A DNA stretch of 64,000 nt from NCBI RefSeq assembly GCF_007341385.1, contig NZ_VJYD01000009.1, positions 1-64,000 of the forward strand, given 5' to 3'. The stretch is from Flavobacterium daemonense. GTDB taxonomy: Bacteria > Bacteroidota > Bacteroidia > Flavobacteriales > Flavobacteriaceae. Below the pieces are notes generated by a model. That model ran no database searches and was not told the DNA's origin. It saw only the letters and a list, made by a program, of their open reading frames with translations. Shown in pieces: positions 34,964-43,998 of this stretch. Numbering within the stretch: position 1 is the stretch's first letter; each line of letters starts with the position of its first letter. Position numbers and translations under genes: made by a program.

Positions 34964-37735
34964 TTACATTACTAATGATTTGTTAGAAGGAGCAAACTTA
35001 GTCAAGTTGATACCTTCTACTGCAGTTGTATATTCTGCCAATGTTGGAGTTCTACCCAAAATTGTAGATAAAACTACAACTGGTGTAGAAGAAAGCAATG
35101 ATTCTCCTTTTTTACCTTCTTTGTCTTCTACAACTCTACCTTGGAAAAGACGAGTTGAAGTTGCCATTACAGTATCTCCTTTAGCTGCTTTTTCTTGGTT
35201 ACCCATACAAAGGTTACATCCAGGACGCTCTAAATACAACATGTTTTCGTATTCTGTACGCGCAGCACCTTTTGGAGCATTATCGTCAAACTCGAAACCA
35301 GAATATTTTTGTAGAACTTCCCAGTCACCTTCTGCTTTCAACTCATCAACAATGTTGTAAGTTGGAGGAGCAACTACAAGAGGAGCGTTGAATTCTACTT
35401 TTCCTGTTTGTGCTTCTACGTTTTTCAACATTTGAGCAAGGATTTTCATATCTCCTTTGTGAACCATACAAGATCCGATAAATCCAAGATCTACTTTTTT
35501 CTCTCCACCGTAGAAAGATAACGGTCTGATAGTATCGTGCGTATATCGTTTAGAAACGTCAGCATTGTTTACGTCTGGATCGGCGATCATTGGCTCAGCA
35601 ATTTGATCAAGATCAACTACAACTTCAGCATAATATTTAGCGTTTGCATCTGGAGTTAAAGCTGGTTTTTCAGCCGATTTAATTTCAGCAATTCTCTTAT
35701 CAGCTTTGTTGATCAATCCTTGAAGAACGTGTTTATCGTTGTCCATTCCTTTGTCGATCATGATTTGGATTCTGCCTTTAGCAATTTCCAATGATTCGAT
35801 CAAAGTATCATCTTCAGAAATACAGATAGACGCCTTTGCTTTCATCTCTGCAGTCCAGTCTGTAAATGTAAAGGCTTGGTCAGCAGTCAATGTTCCAATG
35901 TGAACCTCAATGATTCTTCCTTGGAAAACATTTTCTCCTCCAAATTGGTGAAGCATTTGCGCTTGAGTAGCATGAACCACATCACGGAAATCCATGTATC
36001 CTTTCATGTCTCCTTTAAAAGTAACTTTTACAGATTCTGGAATTGGCATTGAAGCTTCTCCAGTAGCTAATGCAAGAGCAACAGTTCCTGAGTCAGCACC
36101 AAAAGCAACACCTTTTGACATTCTTGTATGAGAGTCACCACCAATAATGATAGCCCACTCATCAATAGTAATATCGTTAAGTACTTTATGAATTACGTCT
36201 GTCATTGAATGATAAACTCCTTTTGGGTCACGCGCTGTGATCAAACCAAAATCGTTCATGAATTTCATCAATTTAGGAATATTTGCTTGCGCTTTTTTAT
36301 CCCAAACTGAAGCAGTATGACAACCTGATTGGTAAGCACCATCAACGATTGGCGAAATTACCGTCGCTGCCATAGATTCTAATTCCTGAGCAGTCATTAA
36401 ACCTGTAGTATCTTGAGAACCTACAATGTTAACTTCAACACGAACATCAGAACCAGCGTGCAAAACTTTACCTGGAGCGATACCAACAGCATTTTTATTG
36501 AAGATTTTCTCAACAGCTGTAAGACCTTGCCCTTCGTGAGAAACCTCTTTTGAAGGCGCATACACTAACGGAGCTTCAACGTCTAAAACTTTAGCCGCTA
36601 ATGTTTGAAGTTTTTTACCAAATACGATAGCATAAGAACCACCTGCTTTGATAAATTCCATTTTTTGAGGAGTAAATGCTTTAGAAATATCGATCAATTC
36701 CTGATCTCCATTATAAAGTTTTTTCTCTTTAATATTGATAGTCAAAACTGTACCTGTAGCAACAGAATATGTTTGTTCTAGAATTGGTTCATCGTTTTCG
36801 TTACGAATAACATTTCCATCTGCATCAACTTTCTTAACCCAGTTTTTAAGATCTAAACCAATACCACCAGTTACATCAACAGTTGTTAAGAAAATTGGAG
36901 AAATTCCGTTTGTTCCACCAACAATTGGAGCAATATTAACGAATGGAATATAAGGGCTTGCTTGTTTTCCTGTCCAAAGCGCCACGTTGTTTACACCTGA
37001 CATTCTAGAAGAACCAACTCCCATTGTTCCTTTTTCAGCGATCAACATTACGCTTTTATCAGGATGCTGAGCTTGTAATGCTTTAATTTCTTGTTGCGCT
37101 TGAGGTGTAATCATACATTGACCGTGAAGTTCACGATCTGAACGAGAGTGCGCTTGGTTACCTGGAGAAAGTAAATCTGTTGAGATGTCGCCTTCACCGG
37201 CAATAAAAGTAACGACTTTAATTTCGTCAGCTACTTCAGAAAGTTTTGTAAAGAACTCAGCTTGAGCATAACTCTCAAGGATTTCTTTAGCAATTTCATT
37301 ATTATTTTTGAATGCCTCTACCAAACGATCTGTATCTGCTTCGTAAAGGAAAACTTGCGTTTTAAGAACTTTTGCTGCTTCTTTTGCAATAGCAACATCA
37401 TTGCCTAATGCTAAATCAAGCAAAACTTTAATAGAAGGTCCGCCTTTCATGTGAGATAATAATTCAAAAGCAAAAGCTGGAGTAATTTCTTTTACTACAG
37501 ATTCGCCAAGAATAATCTCTTTTAAAAACTTCGCTTTTTCGCCAGCGGCACTTGTTGTACCAGGCAAAGTATTGTAAATAAAAAACTTAAGAGAATCCTC
37601 TCTATATTCATTATCTAAATCTTTAATTTGAGCAATGATTTCGCTTAATAATTCAGCTCCATCAATTGGCTTTGGATGAAGTCCTTGGCCTTTTCTTTCT
37701 TCAATTTCGTTAATGTAATCTTTGTAAGTATTCAT
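34964..37735 (-). CDS. acnB: Bifunctional aconitate hydratase B / 2-methylisocitrate dehydratase
   Basis: 923 residues. The AcnB order is present: N-terminal HEAT-like domain (about 1-155), swivel domain, then catalytic domains. Cluster cysteines lie in GSCMVH and CNLCMGNQ. GGDSHTRMSKGVAFGADSG is typical of AcnB. It catalyses the same step as the neighbouring aconitase and in other bacteria also acts in the methylcitrate cycle. A TAAATTTG -7 element (37773-37766, minus strand) lies upstream. Confidence 0.95.
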   Translation of the reverse strand: MNTYKDYINEIEERKGQGLHPKPIDGAELLSEIIAQIKDLDNEYREDSLKFFIYNTLPGTTSAAGEKAKFLKEIILGESVVKEITPAFAFELLSHMKGGPSIKVLLDLALGNDVAIAKEAAKVLKTQVFLYEADTDRLVEAFKNNNEIAKEILESYAQAEFFTKLSEVADEIKVVTFIAGEGDISTDLLSPGNQAHSRSDRELHGQCMITPQAQQEIKALQAQHPDKSVMLIAEKGTMGVGSSRMSGVNNVALWTGKQASPYIPFVNIAPIVGGTNGISPIFLTTVDVTGGIGLDLKNWVKKVDADGNVIRNENDEPILEQTYSVATGTVLTINIKEKKLYNGDQELIDISKAFTPQKMEFIKAGGSYAIVFGKKLQTLAAKVLDVEAPLVYAPSKEVSHEGQGLTAVEKIFNKNAVGIAPGKVLHAGSDVRVEVNIVGSQDTTGLMTAQELESMAATVISPIVDGAYQSGCHTASVWDKKAQANIPKLMKFMNDFGLITARDPKGVYHSMTDVIHKVLNDITIDEWAIIIGGDSHTRMSKGVAFGADSGTVALALATGEASMPIPESVKVTFKGDMKGYMDFRDVVHATQAQMLHQFGGENVFQGRIIEVHIGTLTADQAFTFTDWTAEMKAKASICISEDDTLIESLEIAKGRIQIMIDKGMDNDKHVLQGLINKADKRIAEIKSAEKPALTPDANAKYYAEVVVDLDQIAEPMIADPDVNNADVSKRYTHDTIRPLSFYGGEKKVDLGFIGSCMVHKGDMKILAQMLKNVEAQTGKVEFNAPLVVAPPTYNIVDELKAEGDWEVLQKYSGFEFDDNAPKGAARTEYENMLYLERPGCNLCMGNQEKAAKGDTVMATSTRLFQGRVVEDKEGKKGESLLSSTPVVVLSTILGRTPTLAEYTTAVEGINLTKFAPSNKSLVM

Positions 37736-38102
37736 AATATATTAGAAGTATTTTTTTTTTGTACGCAAATTTAGAGATTAAAGGTGAGAATTAAAAAGAA
37801 TATAATGAAAGTCGCCTTTTCAAAAATTATTATTGCTAAAAAACGATTTTCACTGTCTGTTTTTGCCAAAATATCAATTTTGTATTAAAAAAATGAATTA
37901 TTGATATTTTAAAATCTTTTCATTAACAAAGTCGAAATTTGTTGTTATAAACTAAGTGAGATTTTACCTCTATTTTCACAAAGAATAGTTCTAAATAAGC
38001 ATTTATAACGTTATAGTTGCCTTTTTTAACGACTTTTTTCAGTTGCTTTTTCAACCAACAAAAATTAAAAAACCACAACAAATCGATTTCATCTAAAACA
38101 AA
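37736..38102. other. Spacer upstream of acnB
   Basis: 367 bases, AT-rich. Holds a minus-strand TAAATTTG -7 element (37773-37766) for acnB. A minus-strand frame extends into it but has no plausible protein. Nothing else is seen. Confidence 0.5.
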
Positions 38103-38132
38103 AAAAACCTGATAAAATTTATCAGGTTTTTC
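38103..38132 (-). terminator. Terminator after the moxR gene
   Basis: AAAACCTGATAAAATTTATCAGGTTTTT, a perfect hairpin with flanking A and T runs, 20 bases beyond the moxR stop. Confidence 0.85.
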
Positions 38133-38151
38133 ATTTCTATTTTTAATGTTT

Positions 38152-39105
38152 TTACAACAGTTTCTCAATAATAACTTCTTCTGTTATTCCTTCAGCATCT
38201 GCTTTATAGTTCTTAATAATTCTATGTCGCAAAATTCCAACCGCAACGGCTTTTACATCTTCAATATCCGGAGAAAATTTACCATTAAAAGCGGCGTGTG
38301 CTTTTGCTGCCAAAATTAAATTCTGAGAAGCCCTTGGCCCCGCTCCCCAGTCCAAATAATTTTTCACAAAATCATTCGCCAGTTTATTATCGGGACGTGT
38401 TTTGCTCACTAATGTAACAGCATATTCAATTACATTATCAGCCACAGGAATTCTGCGAATCAAATGCTGAAAATCAATAATTTCTTGTGCAGAAAACAAA
38501 GCATTGATTGTTGTTTTGACATCAGATGTTGTACGTTTTACTACCTGAACTTCCTCTTCAAAAGTTGGATATTCTAATTTGATTGCAAACATAAAACGGT
38601 CTAATTGCGCTTCCGGCAACGGATAAGTTCCTTCTTGCTCAATTGGATTTTGAGTTGCTAAAACAAAATAAGGTAAATCTAATTTATAATTCTGTCCTGC
38701 AATTGTAACCGAACGTTCCTGCATTGCTTCAAGCAAAGCAGCTTGTGTTTTTGGCGGTGTTCTGTTGATCTCGTCAGCTAAAATAATATTAGAGAAAATT
38801 GGACCTTTGATAAACTTAAATTGCCTGTTTTCATCCAAAATTTCACTTCCTAATATATCTGATGGCATTAAATCTGGCGTAAACTGAATTCTTTTAAAAT
38901 CTAAACCAAGTGCCTGAGACAATGTGTTTATCATTAACGTTTTTGCCAAGCCAGGAACTCCTACTAATAAAGCATGTCCTCCTGAAAATATACACAGTAA
39001 AATTTGATCAACTACTGCATCTTGACCTACAATTATTTTTGCTATTTCTGATTTTAACTCGTTTCGTTTTTGAACTAAATTATGAATTGCTGTTACGTCA
39101 GACAT
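38152..39105 (-). CDS. MoxR-family AAA+ ATPase
   Basis: 317 residues. Walker A is GVPGLAKT (49-56) and Walker B sits in IILADEINRTPPKTQAALLEAMQE (two adjacent blocks, about 106-129); sensor motif LATQNPIEQEGTYPLPEAQ-type follows. MoxR proteins act as chaperones that help assemble enzyme complexes, often with von Willebrand factor partners, none of which is seen in this window. The next gene upstream on the strand is the SurA-like isomerase. Confidence 0.93.
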   Translation of the reverse strand: MSDVTAIHNLVQKRNELKSEIAKIIVGQDAVVDQILLCIFSGGHALLVGVPGLAKTLMINTLSQALGLDFKRIQFTPDLMPSDILGSEILDENRQFKFIKGPIFSNIILADEINRTPPKTQAALLEAMQERSVTIAGQNYKLDLPYFVLATQNPIEQEGTYPLPEAQLDRFMFAIKLEYPTFEEEVQVVKRTTSDVKTTINALFSAQEIIDFQHLIRRIPVADNVIEYAVTLVSKTRPDNKLANDFVKNYLDWGAGPRASQNLILAAKAHAAFNGKFSPDIEDVKAVAVGILRHRIIKNYKADAEGITEEVIIEKLL

Positions 39106-39123
39106 TTAAGTATGTTTTTAAAT

Positions 39124-39172
39124 TAAAAAAGAGTTAGCTCTATGGATTCATAAAACTAACTCTTTTATTTAT
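39124..39172 (-). terminator. Hairpin between the SurA-like gene and moxR
   Basis: AAAGAGTTAG and CTAACTCTTT pair around an 18-base loop with a T-rich flank on the minus strand. Confidence 0.65.
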
Positions 39173-39182
39173 TTAATAAAAA

Positions 39183-40610
39183 TTATTTTTTAAGCCAATT
39201 ATTAGCAAAAGCACAGTCCCTGTATTCGCCAACAATTTTAATATAAGTATCTTTTATCTTAGCATCAAACCATTTTGCAATTGCATTAATCTGTTTTTCT
39301 TTTAATGCTAGATCTTTAATTTTTGTATAATCTAATGCGTAATCAGCAGTGTGCTCGTTAATTCTGTTTGTTACCGTGATTATTTTATATGTTTTTTTGC
39401 CTTTATCGTCTACATTTAAAAGTGGTTGAGAAATCTCATTATCTTTCAAATTTGAAACTTGGCCGTACAATTGCGGATCCATTTTTGTCAATTCAAAACG
39501 CGTATCCTGAGTATTCGGATTTATTAATGTACCGCCATTTGCTCTTGTTTCTTTTTCATCAGATTCTGTTCTGGCAGCATCAGCAAATGAAATCTCTTTA
39601 TTTACAATTTTGTTGCGAATGTTTGTGATTCTTTCTTTTGCTTCTTTCAATGCGTCTTCAGAAACAGTTGGTGAAATTAAAATATGACGTAATTCAACTT
39701 CTTGTCCTTTAATTTTCTCAACCATAATAATATGGAAACCATAAATAGTCTCAAAAGGTTTAGAAATTTCACCTTCCTGCAAACTAAAAGCAACATCTTT
39801 AAACTCTTTTAGGAAAGGAGTTTTTCTTGTCATTTTATAATAACCTCCATTAGACGATGATCCTGGATCTTGCGAGTATAAAACGGCTTTTGTAGCAAAA
39901 CTAGAACCATCAATAACATCTTGTCTGATAGCATTCAATCTATCGATAACTTTTTGTTTATCTTCTTTTGAAACTTTCGGCTCTACAACAATTTGTGCTA
40001 CCTCCATTTCAGCTCCAAAAGTTGGCAACTCATCTTTTGGTATTTTCTTAAAGAAATTACGAACTTCTTCTGGCGTAATTTCAACTTCTTTAACGATTTT
40101 GTCTCTCATTTCTGAGGCTAATTTCTGTTCTTTCAAGATGTCAGCAAAATAAGTTTTGAATTCTTCAACAGAGCTTTTTTTGTAGTATTCAACAACTTTA
40201 TTGATATCTCCAACCTGCTTTACCATATAATTCAAACGATCTTCCATCATTCCTCTGATTTCAGCATCGCTCACAATAATACTATCCTGAATTGCTTGGT
40301 GTGCATATAATTTATCTTCAAGAAGCTTACCTAGCATTTGGCATCTTGTAATGTCTTTTACAGAACCTCCCTGAGCAGTAATTTCTAAAAAGCCTTTATC
40401 AATATCTGAATCTAAAACAATATAATCTCCAACAGTGGCAATAATACCGTCAATTTTTTGTCCTCCAACATGAGGTTCAGCTGGCTTTTGCGCTACTGCA
40501 TCTGGAATAATTTCCTGTGCTGAAACCATTGAGCTGAAAAAAAGTAAAAAACACATTGTCAATACAAGCTTGTAATCAATTGTTTTTAGCTGTAATTTTT
40601 TTAATAACAT
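39183..40610 (-). CDS. Periplasmic peptidyl-prolyl isomerase, SurA-like
   Basis: 475 residues. A signal peptide ends at VSAQ (about 32), followed by a SurA-type N-terminal chaperone domain and two parvulin (PpiC) domains (about 205-300 and 305-405; VAQIVVEP and LRHILISP begin them). Assists folding of outer-membrane proteins in the periplasm. A second in-frame ATG at residue 19 would give a shorter signal peptide. Together with moxR it forms a grouping I recall from other flavobacteria. Confidence 0.9.
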   Translation of the reverse strand: MLLKKLQLKTIDYKLVLTMCFLLFFSSMVSAQEIIPDAVAQKPAEPHVGGQKIDGIIATVGDYIVLDSDIDKGFLEITAQGGSVKDITRCQMLGKLLEDKLYAHQAIQDSIIVSDAEIRGMMEDRLNYMVKQVGDINKVVEYYKKSSVEEFKTYFADILKEQKLASEMRDKIVKEVEITPEEVRNFFKKIPKDELPTFGAEMEVAQIVVEPKVSKEDKQKVIDRLNAIRQDVIDGSSFATKAVLYSQDPGSSSNGGYYKMTRKTPFLKEFKDVAFSLQEGEISKPFETIYGFHIIMVEKIKGQEVELRHILISPTVSEDALKEAKERITNIRNKIVNKEISFADAARTESDEKETRANGGTLINPNTQDTRFELTKMDPQLYGQVSNLKDNEISQPLLNVDDKGKKTYKIITVTNRINEHTADYALDYTKIKDLALKEKQINAIAKWFDAKIKDTYIKIVGEYRDCAFANNWLKK

Positions 40611-40898
40611 TATTCTAGATTTAATTTAAATGTAAAGATCTTGTTTTAGAATTATCATTTTTAAAAACTAAACTCTCAATTGCCCTATTTTCAAAGCTAA
40701 ACTCGAAAAGCAGCAAACAATTAAGTTCTAGTTCTTTTACTTATAACGAACAAAAATAACAATTCAATTACATAATACAACTATCGCCTATACTATTAAC
40801 AAAAAATTATAGAGATTGCCCATTAATTTTAAAATCATAAACTCATTCACAGATCCAAATTTAAGAAGTGAATATTTTTATATAGCCGTATTTAGTAG

Positions 40899-40906
40899 TA
40901 CTTTTG
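40899..40906 (+). promoter_or_regulatory. Promoter -7 element for prfC
   Basis: TACTTTTG matches TAnnTTTG and is 20 bases before the prfC ATG. The -33 region is only T-rich (TTTT, 19 bases upstream). Confidence 0.5.
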
Positions 40907-40925
40907 CAACCTATTTATACGAAAT

Positions 40926-42518
40926 ATGAGCTTTTTAAAAGAAATACAACGCAGAAGAACATTCGGAATTATATCGCATCCCGATGCCGGTAAAACAACT
41001 TTAACTGAAAAATTATTATTATTTGGAGGTGCAATTCAAGAAGCCGGAGCTGTAAAAAACAATAAAATTAAAAAAGGAGCAACGAGTGACTTTATGGAAA
41101 TCGAACGCCAAAGAGGTATTTCGGTTTCAACTTCTGTGCTTGCTTTTAATTATAAAGACAAAAAAATCAACATTCTTGATACACCTGGACACAAGGATTT
41201 TGCCGAAGACACTTTTAGAACTTTAACAGCAGTTGACAGTGTAATTGTTGTTATTGACGTTGCAAAAGGGGTTGAGGAACAAACTGAAAAATTAGTTGCA
41301 GTTTGTAGAATGCGTAATATTCCGATGATTGTTTTCATCAATAAATTAGATCGTGAAGGTAAAGATGCTTTCGATTTGATGGATGAAGTAGAGCAAAAAT
41401 TAGGATTAAAAGTTACTCCTTTAAGTTTCCCGATAGGAATGGGTTATGATTTTCAAGGAATTTACAATCTTTGGGAAGAAAACATTAATCTTTTCAGTGG
41501 AGACAGCCGAAAAAATATCGAAGAAACAATCGCTTTTTCTGATGTTCAAAACAATCCTGAACTAGACAAGATTGTGGGTCAAAAAGCAGCTGAAAAACTT
41601 CGTGAAGAATTAGAATTGATTGATGAAGTTTATCCAAAATTTGAGCGTCAAGATTATTTAGATGGAAAAATCCAGCCTGTGTTTTTTGGATCTGCTTTAA
41701 ATAATTTTGGAGTACGTGAATTGTTAGATTGTTTCGTTGCAATCGCGCCTTCGCCAAGACCAAAAGATTCTGAAACTAGAACGGTTGATCCTGCAGAAGA
41801 AAAAATGTCTGGTTTTGTTTTCAAAATCCACGCTAATATGGATCCGAAGCACCGTGACCGTTTGGCTTTTATTAAAATTGTTTCTGGAACTTTTGAAAGA
41901 AACAAACCTTATTATCACGTTCGTCAGAAGAAAAATTTGAAATTCTCAAGTCCGAACGCCTTTTTCGCAGAGAAAAAAGAAATTGTAGACATTTCATATC
42001 CAGGAGATATTGTTGGTTTGCATGATACTGGAAACTTTAAAATTGGAGACACTTTAACTGAAGGAGAAATAATGAGTTTCAAAGGGATCCCGAGTTTCTC
42101 TCCAGAACACTTTAGATACATCAACAACGCTGATCCAATGAAAGCCAAGCAATTGGAAAAAGGTGTTGATCAATTAATGGATGAAGGTGTGGCGCAGTTA
42201 TTTACTCTAGAAATGAATAATCGTAAAGTAATTGGAACTGTTGGCGCACTTCAATATGAAGTAATTCAATATCGTTTAGAGCACGAATATGGTGCAAAAT
42301 GTACTTATGAGAATTTCCCTGTTCACAAAGCTTGTTGGGTAAAACCTGATGATGCCAAAAACGAGGAATTCAAAGAATTTAAAAGAATAAAGCAAAAATT
42401 CTTGGCACATGATAAATATGGTCAGCTGGTATTTTTAGCCGATTCTGATTTTACGATTCAAATGACGCAAAGCAAATATCCAAGTGTAAAATTGTTCTTT
42501 ACTTCAGAATTTGATTAA
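40926..42518 (+). CDS. prfC: Peptide chain release factor 3
   Basis: 530 residues of the translational GTPase family. G1 is HPDAGKTT (19-26), the switch region GISVSTS follows, G3 is DTPGHKDF and G4 is NKLD. RF3 uses GTP to remove RF1 and RF2 from the ribosome after termination. Single-gene unit with its own promoter and terminator. Confidence 0.96.
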   Translation: MSFLKEIQRRRTFGIISHPDAGKTTLTEKLLLFGGAIQEAGAVKNNKIKKGATSDFMEIERQRGISVSTSVLAFNYKDKKINILDTPGHKDFAEDTFRTLTAVDSVIVVIDVAKGVEEQTEKLVAVCRMRNIPMIVFINKLDREGKDAFDLMDEVEQKLGLKVTPLSFPIGMGYDFQGIYNLWEENINLFSGDSRKNIEETIAFSDVQNNPELDKIVGQKAAEKLREELELIDEVYPKFERQDYLDGKIQPVFFGSALNNFGVRELLDCFVAIAPSPRPKDSETRTVDPAEEKMSGFVFKIHANMDPKHRDRLAFIKIVSGTFERNKPYYHVRQKKNLKFSSPNAFFAEKKEIVDISYPGDIVGLHDTGNFKIGDTLTEGEIMSFKGIPSFSPEHFRYINNADPMKAKQLEKGVDQLMDEGVAQLFTLEMNNRKVIGTVGALQYEVIQYRLEHEYGAKCTYENFPVHKACWVKPDDAKNEEFKEFKRIKQKFLAHDKYGQLVFLADSDFTIQMTQSKYPSVKLFFTSEFD

Positions 42519-42538
42519 TCTAATATATTGAAATATAA

Positions 42539-42573
42539 AAAAGGCTGTTTAATAAATTTTAAACAGCCTTTTT
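42539..42573. terminator. Bidirectional terminator between prfC and the Cys-motif gene
   Basis: AAGGCTGTTTAA (42541-42552), loop, TTAAACAGCCTT, with A run before and T run after. Confidence 0.88.
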
Positions 42574-42577
42574 TATA

Positions 42578-43339
42578 TCAGATTTCTGAAAATTTTTTCT
42601 GAGGCACATAATTAATTCCTAACCCGCCAAGAATCATTATTACGGCTTTTGAAAGTTCTTCTTTATTAATAATTATGTCCTGCAACAATACATTTCCCTT
42701 AACATTCTTTCTATTAAAAGGTATTGTTTTTGAAAGATAATAATCAGCCCCCTGAATAGTAATCTGGAGAGATTCTCTATCATCCAAAACAGTGATTGGT
42801 ATTGAAAAATCGCCTGTTTTAGAATTTATTTTTACTCTCTCGCTAGATCCATTTACAGAAAGAGTCAAATTAGGAAATGTTTTTCTATTAAATGGCTGAT
42901 TAGTTTTTGCTTCCAACAATCTACCTTTTAATGTAATCACAGCATCCTCCAGATTATTTTGATTAGACGCAACTTTACCAACTAAATAATTAGATGGATT
43001 AATACTTATTTCCGTTTTTACAGAATCCTTTTCCTGTCCTTCGACAACATTTGATGCTAGCAAAATAGATGCTGCTACCGCTGCATATTTTAAAGTATTC
43101 ATTTTAGAAGTTTCAGTGTATACAAATTCTTCTTCCAATTGTGTCGTTTTCAATCGTGCACAGATGTTCTTATCTTTGTTTTCAACAATAAACTTGGCTA
43201 TTTCAGAATTTGTCTTTTTACTCAAATCGATTACATTTTTCATACATGAATTACAAAATGATCCATGTGAATTTGGAGTCATTTTTTCAAAATTTTCAGA
43301 ACAAGGATTTGCTATTTCTAAGGTGAATTTCTTTTTCAT
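42578..43339 (-). CDS. Membrane-anchored protein with an N-terminal CxxC motif
   Basis: 253 residues from the ATG at 43339; an upstream start adds 10 codons without support. The N-terminal domain (1-75) has C13, a FCNSCMKNVIDLS motif with C29 and C32, and C60, possibly a metal-binding site facing the cytoplasm. One hydrophobic helix follows (about 83-98), then beta-rich segments resembling carboxypeptidase-like or carbohydrate-binding sandwich folds, presumably periplasmic. The motif is familiar from other flavobacterial unknowns, but I know no function. Confidence 0.7.
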   Translation of the reverse strand: MKKKFTLEIANPCSENFEKMTPNSHGSFCNSCMKNVIDLSKKTNSEIAKFIVENKDKNICARLKTTQLEEEFVYTETSKMNTLKYAAVAASILLASNVVEGQEKDSVKTEISINPSNYLVGKVASNQNNLEDAVITLKGRLLEAKTNQPFNRKTFPNLTLSVNGSSERVKINSKTGDFSIPITVLDDRESLQITIQGADYYLSKTIPFNRKNVKGNVLLQDIIINKEELSKAVIMILGGLGINYVPQKKFSEI

Positions 43340-43645
43340 ACAATACTCTCGTAAGTTAAAATCTTTCAAATTGATTTTTATTCATATAGAGTATCATTTT
43401 TATAAAAAGGTTGGAAAAGAGATCAAATATTTTCAAAAAAAATCGTATTGACATAAAAAAAAACGCTATAGTATTTATAGCGTTTCTTTTTATTTGAATT
43501 AACACAACCTTACTGAGTTATTATTCCCAAATAAATCTTTTCTAATTAGGTCCTACTAAAATACTTCAAACTTGAAGAAAAGAGAAATTTAGTCGATGAA
43601 ATATGGATTATATCGGATAAAGTGCATTCCAAAAATTTGACACCA
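43340..43645. other. Spacer with two minus-strand terminators
   Basis: A hairpin with a T-run on the minus strand (43485-43461, AAACGCTATA against TATAGCGTTT) lies 165 bases beyond the terminator of the DUF3467 gene. No frame of useful length exists between them on either strand. A short transcript could end at the second hairpin, but no TAnnTTTG promoter was found there. Confidence 0.5.
43461..43485 (-). terminator. Terminator-like hairpin without an evident gene
   Basis: AAACGCTATA, five-base loop, TATAGCGTTT, then nine Ts on the minus strand. Confidence 0.65.
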
Positions 43646-43647
43646 AA

Positions 43648-43673
43648 AAAAAGCCCCATTACTGGGGCTTTAA
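43648..43673 (-). terminator. Terminator of the rpoBC-DUF3467 transcript
   Basis: AAAGCCCC, six-base loop, GGGGCTTT followed by a run of Ts on the minus strand, directly after the DUF3467 stop. Confidence 0.9.
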
Positions 43674-43676
43674 AAT

Positions 43677-43988
43677 TTATGCTTGTCCCGCAGGACCAAA
43701 ATTAAGCGGAATTGGTGCTTGTTCCGTTTCTTTGATTTCGCCGTGAGCAGCCTCAAATCTGTGGATATTTTCACCTATTGCGCGCAATAACCTTTTAGCA
43801 TGTTGCGGTGTCAAAACAATTCTTGACTTTACCTTGGCTTTAGGAATACCTGGCATAATGCTCACAAAATCTAAAACAAACTCTGATGATGAGTGGTTGA
43901 TAATCGCAAGATTAGAATAAATTCCTTCTGCGACAGTTTCGTCTAACTCAATATTAATTTGCTCCTGTTGTTGTTTCGGATTACTCAT
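43677..43988 (-). CDS. DUF3467 family protein
   Basis: 103 residues. The family core runs from INIELDETVAEGIYSNLAIINHS through SEFVLDFVSIMPG to RIVLTPQHAKRLLRAIGENI, in three adjacent blocks. The function is unknown. It starts 10 bases after the rpoC stop and shares its terminator. This pairing with rpoC is, as I recall, conserved in Bacteroidota, hinting at a transcription- or translation-related role. Confidence 0.9.
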   Translation of the reverse strand: MSNPKQQQEQINIELDETVAEGIYSNLAIINHSSSEFVLDFVSIMPGIPKAKVKSRIVLTPQHAKRLLRAIGENIHRFEAAHGEIKETEQAPIPLNFGPAGQA

Positions 43989-43998
43989 AGTTTCCTAA

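Noticed and set aside
37923..38168. 81-residue minus-strand frame downstream of moxR
   Set aside because: It overlaps the moxR 3' end and its terminator, and the translation is lysine- and phenylalanine-rich without any recognisable pattern.
43486..43645. Possible pseudogene remnant on the minus strand
   Set aside because: Short same-frame pieces separated by a stop can be read, but they are too short to assign to any family.
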